In this document: positions 1 to 6,381 of the stretch, piece after piece
Layout of the letters: each line of letters begins with the position of its first letter
Position numbering within the stretch: the first letter of the stretch is position 1
Source of the DNA: Marinospirillum sp.
Lineage (GTDB): Bacteria > Pseudomonadota > Gammaproteobacteria > Pseudomonadales > Halomonadaceae
Reading direction: 5' to 3'
DNA length: 6,458 nt
Assembly (NCBI GenBank): GCA_007119985.1
Contig: SKOQ01000171.1
Location: 1-6,458 of the forward strand
Program-made: the position numbers and the translations under genes
Notes under the pieces: model-generated
What the model saw: only the letters and a program-made list of their open reading frames with translations
The model's database searches: none
Told to the model about the DNA's origin: nothing

Positions 1-1032
1 CATCGCCAATAAGAGTCCCGTGGCGCCCCAGCCATAGAGCCAAAAATCCTGTCTCAGCGCATCTGCAAAGGGGTCAGGGCGATAGGCGCCTATATAGGCC
101 ACGGCCTGTCCCTGATGATCCAAGACAGGTAGAAAAACCACCGTCCAGCTCTGGCGATCCAAGCGCTGGGTGATGACCAAAGGCTGGGTTGCTTGGGTTA
201 AGCGCTGGATCTTTGCATGCTCGGTCAGCTGAAGATGCAGCCTTTGTACTGCCAGCGAGGGTGGCAAGGGTGCACCTGGGAGATCCAGCTGTGCATTTTC
301 AACTAATAAATCTGGATGCAGCTGGGCAGTATAGAGGCTAAAAAAATCATGGCTCACCTTGGAGGCTAGATGCTGGCGATCCAAGTAAAGCTGGTATTCT
401 TGCGAAGGATCGAGCTCATGCATCCACTCTTGTAAAGCACGAAAGGGAATCGAAAGCTCTACGCTACCCAGTTCGCTGATCAAGGGTGTGATGGCATCTT
501 GAGCCGGCCATGCCAATGGAAAGAGATAACGAAAGCCAGTCAACGAACGACCCGCCTCAAAGGTAGCGACTGGCGCACGCTCTGCCAACATTCTCGCCAC
601 AGAGAGTCGCTGTGCAGCCAAATTGTCTCCCCAGCGCTGGGGTTGTAAAAAACGCAGGTAGCTATAGCCGAGAGGGTCATGAAAATGCAGCTGGCGTAAA
701 TGCTGCTGACTCAAGCTAGCATAACTGGGCCACAAATGACGATATAAGCGGCCGCGTGCGATAGCTTGTGCCTCAGGTGAGTCAGCTAGATACCCCTCTT
801 CAAGCAGTCTCAGCACCTCAGGCTGGCGAATCACTTCATCCACATAAACTTCAGATGCTAGACGATAGCTGCTCACCGCCGCTTGATAGGCTGTTTCGAC
901 CAGATGCACCTGCTGCTCTTGGTGCATAGCCTGCTTGATCTGCCAGTTGTGATAAAGAAAAAGACCGAGCAAAAGCTGACCTAAAATAAAAAAAGCCAAC
1001 ACCGTCAACAGGGGGTTACGACGCAGCAGCAT
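1..1032 (-). CDS. Membrane sensor with double-Cache (dCache_3-like) periplasmic domain, C-terminus cut by window edge
   Basis: The frame is open from an ATG at 1032 to the left edge (344 residues seen). Residues 8-27 form a hydrophobic membrane anchor behind an RR pair; about 40-325 are periplasmic; a second membrane helix begins near 330 and is cut. Residues 114-172 carry the pattern LHFHDP...SYLRFLQP..WGDN...R...FEAGR...GFRYLFPL, which resembles the dCache_3 sensory domain of bacterial kinases and cyclases (family recalled, not searched). The output domain (kinase, GGDEF or other) is not visible. The ATG shares one base with the stop of the upstream PhnD-like gene (TAATG), and a GAGGAG lies 11 nt before it, so translation is probably coupled. 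This suggests the sensor reads the bound state of that periplasmic protein, as LuxQ reads LuxP. Sensor class is fairly sure; ligand and output are unknown. Confidence 0.85.
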   Translation of the reverse strand, partial: MLLRRNPLLTVLAFFILGQLLLGLFLYHNWQIKQAMHQEQQVHLVETAYQAAVSSYRLASEVYVDEVIRQPEVLRLLEEGYLADSPEAQAIARGRLYRHLWPSYASLSQQHLRQLHFHDPLGYSYLRFLQPQRWGDNLAAQRLSVARMLAERAPVATFEAGRSLTGFRYLFPLAWPAQDAITPLISELGSVELSIPFRALQEWMHELDPSQEYQLYLDRQHLASKVSHDFFSLYTAQLHPDLLVENAQLDLPGAPLPPSLAVQRLHLQLTEHAKIQRLTQATQPLVITQRLDRQSWTVVFLPVLDHQGQAVAYIGAYRPDPFADALRQDFWLYGWGATGLLLAM

Positions 1033-1892
1033 TAGCGATGGCACTCCTCTGGAATGGGGGTATTCTGCAGCAAAGCTCTGACTGGTGCGTAATTGGCATC
1101 CTCAATGAGTTCTACGCCATAGCGCAAGCTGGGTCCCCAGTGGCTGAGTAAATCAGCATTAGCTTCAACATTTAAATCTAACAAGGCATGCTGTAAACGC
1201 AGGCGATCGGCTGGAGTAAGGCGCTGCTGGTTAGCGACCAGTGCAAAACCTGGTAAAGGCGGAGTTTCGGCCAGCACAGCCAACCCAAGATGCGAAAACT
1301 GCTCGGCAATCTGCGTTTTCAAGCCTCCCAGCGCAAACTCTCCGCGCACCACTGCTAAGGCCACTTGATCATGACGACCAAGATAACAATAGCGGGCCTG
1401 GTGTAAATCGACACCTCGTTCACGCAGCAGCGCCGCTGTGGCCAAGAAGCCACAAGTTGACAAGGGTTGAGTTAAAGCATAAGCAAGGGATGTCTCATCG
1501 GTCGGCAGAGTATCGCCAGCAAAGTGGACCAGTGCGCAGGTGTAGAGTGCATTCCCTTGCGGCTCACGAAAAACCACCAGCGGCTCAGCCTCTGGGAAAC
1601 TGGCTTTCAAACGCACATAGGGCAAAGGGCCGAGATAGGTTAAATCAATATCACCCTCGGCAAACAGATGGATGAGCTCTTCGTAGCTCTCACTATAGAC
1701 CAGCTCAAAGTGTAGGCCTGTCTCGGCTTCAAGGTAGGCCAGCATCGGCAGCACTTCACGGGCGATCTGCTCAGGCGCCTGCATCGGTAAGGGCGCAAAA
1801 CGATAGACTTCGGCATGGCTCCATGCACTCGCCATCAGCAGGATCAGACTCAACAAACAAATCTTTTGAGCTGTTCCATCCTTCCACTTCAT
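1032..1892 (-). CDS. PhnD-like periplasmic substrate-binding protein, orphan (no ABC transporter partners)
   Basis: The 286-residue product begins with a clear signal peptide (KWK, hydrophobic 11-23, probable cleavage after SHA at 27), so it should be periplasmic. The mature part has features of the phosphate/phosphonate-binding PhnD family: EGDIDLTYLGPLPYV (79-93), a hinge-like FLATAALLRERG (149-160) and DQVALAVVRGEFALGGLKT (175-193). Length fits the family. No permease or ATPase gene is adjacent; instead it sits between two membrane sensors, so a role in presenting a ligand to a sensor is more likely than import. This is inference, and the ligand need not be a phosphonate. The mature protein has four cysteines (119, 147, 169, 284), which could form disulfides. 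It starts 8 nt after the preceding stop; the ribosome site AGGTG overlaps that TAG stop with 5-nt spacing, supporting the ATG at 1892. Confidence 0.85.
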   Translation of the reverse strand: MKWKDGTAQKICLLSLILLMASAWSHAEVYRFAPLPMQAPEQIAREVLPMLAYLEAETGLHFELVYSESYEELIHLFAEGDIDLTYLGPLPYVRLKASFPEAEPLVVFREPQGNALYTCALVHFAGDTLPTDETSLAYALTQPLSTCGFLATAALLRERGVDLHQARYCYLGRHDQVALAVVRGEFALGGLKTQIAEQFSHLGLAVLAETPPLPGFALVANQQRLTPADRLRLQHALLDLNVEANADLLSHWGPSLRYGVELIEDANYAPVRALLQNTPIPEECHR

Positions 1893-1900
1893 TTTGGCAC

Positions 1901-3754
1901 CTATTGATTGTTTGATTCAGGATCGAGAGACTCTTTGTGCGCGATGGGGTTGCTATACTCCACGAGAGAGGTGGTCCGCAGCTGCGCTTTATGCGCGTAC
2001 ATCTGCTGGTCAGCATAGCGCAAAAGCGCGATCGCATCTTGACCATGATCAGGATAAAGTGCATAACCTATACTAGTTTCTAGACTCAGACTATACCCTT
2101 GAAGATCAAAGGCTTGCGTAAAACAGGCAAGAATTTGTTCAAGGAGCGCATCAAAGAGCTGCGCATCCCAATCAGGCAGCAAGAGAACGAACTCGTCACC
2201 ACCAAAACGCGCCAGAGTAAAATCCAGTGTGAGCCATTGCTGTAAATGCTGCTGTAAACGCTGGGCAACGGCTTGTAGGAGCTGATCCCCGACTTCATGT
2301 CCATAGGTATCATTGACGGGTTTAAAACCGTTGAGATCTAAAAAAATCAACGCTAAGCTTTTTCGCTCAACGCAAGCCTGAGCCACCAGCAGGTGTAAGC
2401 GCTCCATCAACAAATGGCGATTGGCCAAACCGGTGAGTTGGTCATAATGAGCGAGATAGCGTATTTGCTCTTCCGTCGCCTTGCGCTCGGTAATATCGGT
2501 AACAAAATTCAAGGTAGCAGGTTGACCAAACCAGTCTACTCTCACTCCACTGATCTCGACGATCAAGGGTTCACGATCACGCGGCAAGACACGAATCTCA
2601 TAGCGCTGAGGTACCAGGCCACCTTCGAGCCGTTGCTGATAATGTGTCGTAATCAGCGAACGATCTTCTTCATCAACCAACTCCAAAAAGCTGGGCAAGG
2701 CATAGAGCTCAGCAGCAGAGTAGCCGCACAGAGCCGCAAGACGCGGATTGACATACACCAAGCGCCCCTGCTGAACGACACCAATGCCCTCATGGGCAGT
2801 TTCAATCAAGGAGCGATAAAAGTGTTCGCTTTCACGCAGACGCGCAGCCATCTCTTCTTTTTGTTGCAAGGTAGCCTCTAAGCGGCGCTTGAGCTGCACT
2901 AAAAAGCGCCGTGAACGATATTGGTACACCGCCAATAAGCTCAGCAACGTAATCACCAGCCCCAGTCCAAGCACGAGCTGAGTCAGGTACAGCCAATCCT
3001 GCTTTTGCTGCACCTCAATATGCACATAACGATTGATGATCTGATCGACTTCGGCCGGTGTCAACGTGGCAATCGCCTGATTGAGCTGATCACGCCAGAC
3101 GGTGTGCTCTGGCAAGAGTCCGATACGAAAAAAGTTAGTGTAATCGGGCGCATAGCCCGCAACTTTCAGATTAAACCAACCCTCCTGACGAATGGTATAA
3201 GCGGCCACCAATAAAGAGCGCAGCGTAAATTCGGCACGGCCTTGATCGACCCATTCAAAGGCCTCACGTTCAGACACCACAGGAATCAAAAAAAGATCAG
3301 GATAATCCTGCGCCAAAAACTCAAGCATAGCGGTACCAGTCGGGAGCACACCACGTGCGCTGCCCAGTGCAGCCAAGTTGTCCACGACAGGATGATCTCG
3401 GCGGGTAATGATCACATTAGGATCAACCAAATAGGGCTCGGTAAAGATCAGCCACTCGCTGCGGGCCGGCGTTTGATTGAGCAGGCCGAGCCCATCACAT
3501 TCCCCTGCACGCGCGGCCGCCAAGCTGGCCTCCCAAGTCTGCGTCGGATGGATCACATAATCCATCTGCGCTCGATCAAAAATCAGCGCCAATAAATCTG
3601 CGCCAACGCCAGTAAACTCCCCTGTTGCACTCAGGCGCTCAAAAGGCTCCCAGTCAGGATCAACACAGAGGCGTAAGGGCTGTGCCAGCGTGCCGCAAGA
3701 CCAGCAGCCGAGCAAGACAAGAAAATAAAACCGCATCCTATAGGTTTTGTACAT
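1901..3754 (-). CDS. Membrane diguanylate cyclase: periplasmic SBP_bac_3 domain, TM, PAS, GGDEF
   Basis: The 617-residue product has a signal peptide (1-24, cleavage near TLA-QP), a bacterial family 3 solute-binding domain (about 26-246), one membrane helix (254-277), a short coiled coil (285-310), a PAS domain (about 307-425, ending DITERK) and a GGDEF domain (430-590). The binding domain has a TPARSEWLIFTEPY motif whose Arg98 corresponds to the residue that usually grips an amino-acid carboxylate, so an amino-acid-like ligand is plausible. The cyclase signature is complete: LDLNGFKPVNDTYGHEVGD with metal ligand Asp473, and GGDEF at 518-522. The usual product-inhibition RxxD motif upstream of GGDEF is absent (TLDF instead). 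No EAL domain is present, so c-di-GMP synthesis is expected. The start at 3754 has a weak GTGAG 5 nt upstream; an alternative Met7 (3736) has AGG touching the codon, too close to serve. It leads the sensor operon with the PhnD-like gene. Confidence 0.93.
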   Translation of the reverse strand: MYKTYRMRFYFLVLLGCWSCGTLAQPLRLCVDPDWEPFERLSATGEFTGVGADLLALIFDRAQMDYVIHPTQTWEASLAAARAGECDGLGLLNQTPARSEWLIFTEPYLVDPNVIITRRDHPVVDNLAALGSARGVLPTGTAMLEFLAQDYPDLFLIPVVSEREAFEWVDQGRAEFTLRSLLVAAYTIRQEGWFNLKVAGYAPDYTNFFRIGLLPEHTVWRDQLNQAIATLTPAEVDQIINRYVHIEVQQKQDWLYLTQLVLGLGLVITLLSLLAVYQYRSRRFLVQLKRRLEATLQQKEEMAARLRESEHFYRSLIETAHEGIGVVQQGRLVYVNPRLAALCGYSAAELYALPSFLELVDEEDRSLITTHYQQRLEGGLVPQRYEIRVLPRDREPLIVEISGVRVDWFGQPATLNFVTDITERKATEEQIRYLAHYDQLTGLANRHLLMERLHLLVAQACVERKSLALIFLDLNGFKPVNDTYGHEVGDQLLQAVAQRLQQHLQQWLTLDFTLARFGGDEFVLLLPDWDAQLFDALLEQILACFTQAFDLQGYSLSLETSIGYALYPDHGQDAIALLRYADQQMYAHKAQLRTTSLVEYSNPIAHKESLDPESNNQ

Positions 3755-3802
3755 TCGGACTCACATCAATAGGCTTATTATTTATTTTTAATCCATCATA
3801 GC

Positions 3803-5329
3803 TTATAAGTTCTCAAGTTGGGCAAGATAAGCCTCAGCCGTCGCTAAAATGGCCGTACGCTGCTCTGGTTTTTGACGCTGCCAGTTGGCATACACCAGCT
3901 TCATCCGCGCATTATTGGTGAGTTGCGCCTGATGACGATCAACAAAATGCCAATATAGGCTATTCAATGGGCAGCTTTGAGGGCCAGTTTTTTGTTTGAC
4001 TTGATAAAAACACTGACCACACAGATCGCCCATCTTATTGATATACTGGCCTGATGCCGCATAGGGTTTACTGGCGAGCAGGCCACCATCCGCATACTGG
4101 CTCATCCCCCGCGTATTGGGCAGCTCCACCCATTCCAACGCATCGATATACACTCCCAAGTACCAACGATCAACCTGATCAGGGGCAATGCCAGCCAACA
4201 AGGCAAAATTACCCGTGACCATCAGCCGCTGAATATGATGCGCATAGGCATAGTCGAGCGACTGCTCGATCGCCTGACGCAAACAGGCCATCTTGGTCTG
4301 CCCTGTCCAGAAAAAAGCGGGTAAATCACGCTCTGCTTGTAAGGCATTGGTTTGTGCGTAGCTCGGCATCTTCTCCCAGTAGAGCGCGCGCACATATTCA
4401 CGCCATCCCAGAATCTGGCGGATAAAACCCTCAACCTGCGCCAAACTGATGACATCCTGATGTGCCTGCCAGTGGGCTTCAGCGGCACGGATCACCTCCA
4501 ATGGATGGAGCATTTTGGTGTTTAAGCAAAAGGACAGGCGGCTGTGAAATAAGCTCCAGCCGCGCGTAGAAAGGGCATCTTGATAACGCCCAAAAAAAGG
4601 CAGGCAACGGACTAAAAAATCCGCCAACAGCTGACGAGCCTGACGCCGTGTGACGGGCCAAATAAATGCCTTGGCATCGATCCGTCCCAGATAAGGCAGC
4701 TGATGACGCTGAATCCGTTCGATAATAGGCTCGACTGACAGCGTAAAACATAAAGGCTCAGGAATAGAGACCGCCTGAGGTAAGGCAGAGCGGTTCTCGG
4801 CATCATAATTCCATTTGCCACCCAATGGCTGGCCTTGTGGATCAAGCAACACCTGATACTGCTGTCGCAGGCGACGATAAAAAAACTCCATCCGATGATG
4901 GGGATACTGCTGCCAAGCCGAACGCGAAGTCAGAAAGTGCTCGCTGTCGACCCGCTCAACAGGATAGCCAAGACGCGTCTCCAACGCTTTAAGCTGCTGA
5001 TCTAAACGATATTCATCGGGCAGCTGATAGGCCCAGCTACTGGCTTGATGCTCAAGCAGTTTGGACTCAAGCAAAGCACCCAAATCAGCATAGGCCTGGG
5101 TGGCATCCAGCGTCAGATAATCAACACGATGCCCCGCTGCTTTCAAGGCCTTTGCAAAGGCCTCCATCGCGGCAAAAAATCCGACCAGTTTTTGAATATG
5201 ATGCACCACATAGGTGGCTTCTTGATGCAATTCAGCGATCAAATACACCACCTGATCATCGGGTTCACGCCACCAAGAGTGAGCAGCATTCAGCTGATCG
5301 CCCAAAACCAATCTGAGCTGCTTAATCAT
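3803..5329 (-). CDS. Iron-sulfur cryptochrome/photolyase, PhrB-like (6-4) photolyase class
   Basis: The 508-residue cytosolic protein matches the bacterial FeS cryptochrome/photolyase family (deoxyribodipyrimidine photolyase-related). Members bind FAD and repair UV (6-4) photoproducts or act in light sensing. Residues 1-140 are the alpha/beta antenna domain starting LRLVLGDQLN; the helical FAD domain covers about 200-500. Conserved blocks seen: GFIRQILGWREYVRALYW (301-318), MVTGNFALLAGI (370-381), YIDALEWVELPNTRGMSQYA (394-413). Cysteines 349, 437, 440 and 453 match, with a constant offset of one, the cluster ligands remembered for Agrobacterium PhrB (350, 438, 441, 454). His364/His365 and Tyr423/Tyr429 also align with its lesion-site residues. 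This favours repair activity, though a photoreceptor role cannot be excluded. The start at 5329 is set by AAGGAG 7 nt upstream. The gene overlaps the DUF2256 gene by 8 nt, so the two are co-transcribed. Confidence 0.95.
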   Translation of the reverse strand: MIKQLRLVLGDQLNAAHSWWREPDDQVVYLIAELHQEATYVVHHIQKLVGFFAAMEAFAKALKAAGHRVDYLTLDATQAYADLGALLESKLLEHQASSWAYQLPDEYRLDQQLKALETRLGYPVERVDSEHFLTSRSAWQQYPHHRMEFFYRRLRQQYQVLLDPQGQPLGGKWNYDAENRSALPQAVSIPEPLCFTLSVEPIIERIQRHQLPYLGRIDAKAFIWPVTRRQARQLLADFLVRCLPFFGRYQDALSTRGWSLFHSRLSFCLNTKMLHPLEVIRAAEAHWQAHQDVISLAQVEGFIRQILGWREYVRALYWEKMPSYAQTNALQAERDLPAFFWTGQTKMACLRQAIEQSLDYAYAHHIQRLMVTGNFALLAGIAPDQVDRWYLGVYIDALEWVELPNTRGMSQYADGGLLASKPYAASGQYINKMGDLCGQCFYQVKQKTGPQSCPLNSLYWHFVDRHQAQLTNNARMKLVYANWQRQKPEQRTAILATAEAYLAQLENL

Positions 5330-5507
5330 GCCTGTTCTCCTTGATCATCACCGCTTGATGAGCATCTATCGCTGTAGCGCGCCTTTTTTGGCAAGCATGA
5401 CTACAATAGCGCACAGCCTCCCAATTCAGTCGCCATTTGCGCCGCCATTGAAAGGGCCGTTGACAGACAGGACAGATTTTTTCAGGCAAAAAAGGTTTTT
5501 TGTGCAT
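5322..5507 (-). CDS. DUF2256 small zinc-ribbon-like protein
   Basis: This is a 61-residue basic protein. The start at 5507 (MHKKPFLPEK) is chosen over an in-frame ATG at 5528 because AAGGA (5520-5516) stands 8 nt upstream, and because family members, as remembered, begin with this MHKK-type sequence. Cys12-x2-Cys15 and Cys35-x3-Cys39 form a likely zinc-binding treble-clef-like pair, separated by an aromatic and basic stretch (RPFQWRRKW, then NWEAVRYC). The family is DUF2256, of unknown biochemical function, often found beside cryptochrome/photolyase genes. Here it overlaps the photolyase start by 8 nt, which points to a role with that enzyme, for example cofactor handling or nucleic-acid contact; this is inference. 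It is the first gene of the leftward operon. Confidence 0.9.
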   Translation of the reverse strand: MHKKPFLPEKICPVCQRPFQWRRKWRLNWEAVRYCSHACQKRRATAIDAHQAVMIKENRHD

Positions 5508-5636
5508 AGAGGCTTTCCTTGTGCGCATTGCAGCAGCTCAAACAAAAACTGCAGCGACTCTAGCAAAATCAGCCACTCAAGACTAGACAAAAGCTATACA
5601 AAGGATAAACTTCTCTTTTTATTCGAGGGTTTTGTT
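5508..5636. promoter_or_regulatory. Divergent intergenic region with presumed promoters for the photolyase operon and the MAPEG gene
   Basis: These 129 bases separate two divergent translation starts and so must hold promoters for both directions, unless the leftward one lies inside the MAPEG gene. On the plus strand TAGACA (5584-5589) followed 16 nt later by TAAACT (5606-5611) is a possible weak sigma-70 pair. On the minus strand no convincing pair was found; TGCTAGAGT looks like an extended -10 but has no well-spaced -35. No clear light-regulator operator was recognised. Confidence 0.35.
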
Positions 5637-6071
5637 ATGTTGATTTCGGCTTATCTCGCTTATGGGCTCGCTGCTTGGCTGGCTCTGTTGACGCTACAAG
5701 CGGCGATTGCAGCTGGTGTTAAAAACAGTCAGCCTGGTGCACTGCCTGGCAAAATGAATCCTGAGCTTGGTCATGCTTCTTTTGTATTTCGTGCCCATCG
5801 CACTTGGATGAACAGCCTCGAAAACGCGCCCCTATTATTAGGTGGCCTGCTTTTAGCATGGATGGTGGAAGCCAATCCAAACTGGATTGCGACACTGCTT
5901 TGGCTTTGCGTTGTAGGGCGCACTGGCCATATGCTGCTTTACTATTTGCATAGCACAGAGAAAAATCCCAGTCCGCGTAGCCTGTTTTTTATGATCAGCT
6001 GGCTGGCACAGCTTGGGTTACTGCTGCTGGGTATCCTGACACTGCTCAGCGCTCACACTGAATACCTCTGA
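5637..6071 (+). CDS. MAPEG-family integral membrane protein
   Basis: The 144-residue product has four predicted membrane helices (about 5-27, 60-77, 82-104, 115-136) and the family hallmark FRAHRTWMNSLENAP (51-65), followed by GRTGHMLLYYLH (94-105) and a downstream Arg114. This is the membrane-associated eicosanoid/glutathione metabolism (MAPEG) fold; bacterial members may be glutathione transferases or peroxidases, but the substrate of this subgroup is not established. The frame stays open upstream to 5328, but that extension lies antisense to the DUF2256 gene and lacks family features. The ATG at 5637 has GAGGG 7 nt upstream, and its product has normal family length. The gene is transcribed alone and away from the photolyase operon, so no functional link is implied. 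Confidence 0.92.
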   Translation: MLISAYLAYGLAAWLALLTLQAAIAAGVKNSQPGALPGKMNPELGHASFVFRAHRTWMNSLENAPLLLGGLLLAWMVEANPNWIATLLWLCVVGRTGHMLLYYLHSTEKNPSPRSLFFMISWLAQLGLLLLGILTLLSAHTEYL

Positions 6072-6092
6072 CCGACTGATAGATGACGTCTA

Positions 6093-6118
6093 CCCCAGAG
6101 AGAAAGCTCGATCTGGGG
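6093..6118. other. GC-rich hairpin just downstream of the MAPEG gene
   Basis: CCCCAGA (6093-6099) pairs exactly with TCTGGGG (6112-6118). Inside it GAG (6100-6102) can pair with CTC (6107-6109), leaving an AAAG loop and a two-base bulge. It begins 22 nt after the MAPEG stop. No T run follows on the plus strand, so it is not a standard intrinsic terminator; it could stabilise the 3' end of the mRNA or cause weak termination. Confidence 0.4.
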
Positions 6119-6177
6119 ACCACAGCCTGATGGCCACTTTGTATGTCCTACTGGCTTGCACGCCCCTTTTGCAATCA

Positions 6178-6207
6178 ACAGGGCAAGAAAAAAACCTGTC
6201 ATTTTTT
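6178..6207 (+). terminator. Weak intrinsic terminator candidate for the MAPEG transcript
   Basis: ACAGG (6178-6182) can pair with CCTGT (6195-6199) across a 12-base A-rich loop, and six T residues follow at 6202-6207. The stem is short and the loop large, so efficiency would be low. An alternative pairing of the A run (6188-6194) with the T run is also possible. Confidence 0.3.
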
Positions 6208-6212
6208 ATGGC

Positions 6213-6257
6213 TATAGTCGTTTTGCATATCGCCACTTTGCATATAGTCACTTCGCA
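6213..6257 (+). repeat. Three 15-bp tandem repeats
   Basis: Three adjacent units, 6213-6227, 6228-6242 and 6243-6257, follow the consensus TATAGTCACTTTGCA. All share TAT at the start and a CGCA or TGCA end, with a few substitutions between them. A related fragment, GCCACTTTGTATGTC, occurs upstream at 6133-6147. Units abut directly without spacers, so this is not a CRISPR array. The units could be protein-binding sites or a small minisatellite. Confidence 0.7.
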
Positions 6258-6290
6258 GACAAACTTTGATGCAGCGCACAAAAAGCCCAA

Positions 6291-6309
6291 TCAAGATTTG
6301 ACATCTTGA
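6291..6309. promoter_or_regulatory. Operator-like inverted repeat TCAAGAT-N5-ATCTTGA
   Basis: TCAAGAT (6291-6297) and ATCTTGA (6303-6309) are perfect inverted copies separated by 5 bases, giving a 19-bp dyad of the size bound by a helix-turn-helix dimer. It overlaps the TTGACA box at 6298-6303, so a bound protein would be expected to block RNA polymerase. The regulator is not identifiable from the site. Confidence 0.5.
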
Positions 6310-6326
6310 CCAGCGATGCATAAGTT
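6298..6326 (+). promoter_or_regulatory. Sigma-70 promoter candidate for the right-edge gene
   Basis: A perfect -35 box TTGACA (6298-6303) is followed, after 17 bases, by TAAGTT (6321-6326), which is a poor -10 with three of six consensus matches. CATAAG at 6319-6324 is an alternative with shorter spacing. The weak -10 suggests either activator dependence or that the true -10 is elsewhere. It would give a leader of roughly 50 nt before the ATG at 6382. Confidence 0.4.
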
Positions 6327-6381
6327 GAGGCTAAAGTAGTTTTTTCTAGACATATCAGGCGCAAGGCAAGGGGGAGACGTT

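Larger units (their letters stand above)
6072..6381. other. Intergenic region of about 310 bases, no gene seen
   Basis: No convincing coding frame was found. The stretch holds, from left to right, a GC-rich hairpin, a weak terminator-like hairpin with a T run, three 15-bp tandem repeats, and an inverted repeat overlapping a TTGACA box ahead of the gene starting at 6382. A minus-strand frame across 6090-6290 shows only the translated tandem repeats and matches no family I recognise. Confidence 0.7.

Noticed and set aside
1241..1675. A 144-codon plus-strand frame
   Set aside because: It is antisense to the PhnD-like gene, which has a signal peptide and family motifs; the plus-strand product has no recognisable domain.
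3755..3802. Possible terminator and strong separate promoter between the photolyase and the cyclase gene
   Set aside because: The stretch is AT-rich but shows no stem followed by a T run. TATGAT-like and TATAAG-like boxes near the photolyase stop lack a -35 box at proper spacing.
5595..5618. TATACA as a possible half of a LitR/MerR-type light-regulator box near the photolyase operon
   Set aside because: The expected second half (TGTAYA after about 12 bases) is absent; the sequence there reads CTCTTT.
5328..5636. N-terminal extension of the MAPEG frame upstream to 5328
   Set aside because: It lies antisense to the DUF2256 gene, has no membrane or family features, and the ATG at 5637 has a good ribosome site and gives normal family length.
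6213..6257. Possible CRISPR-like array
   Set aside because: The units are 15 bp, abut directly, have no spacers, and no cas genes are present.
6090..6290. A 66-codon minus-strand frame with repeated CxxxI-type pentapeptides
   Set aside because: The peptide periodicity is only the translation of the 15-bp DNA tandem repeats. There is no recognisable family, and the frame covers structured intergenic DNA.
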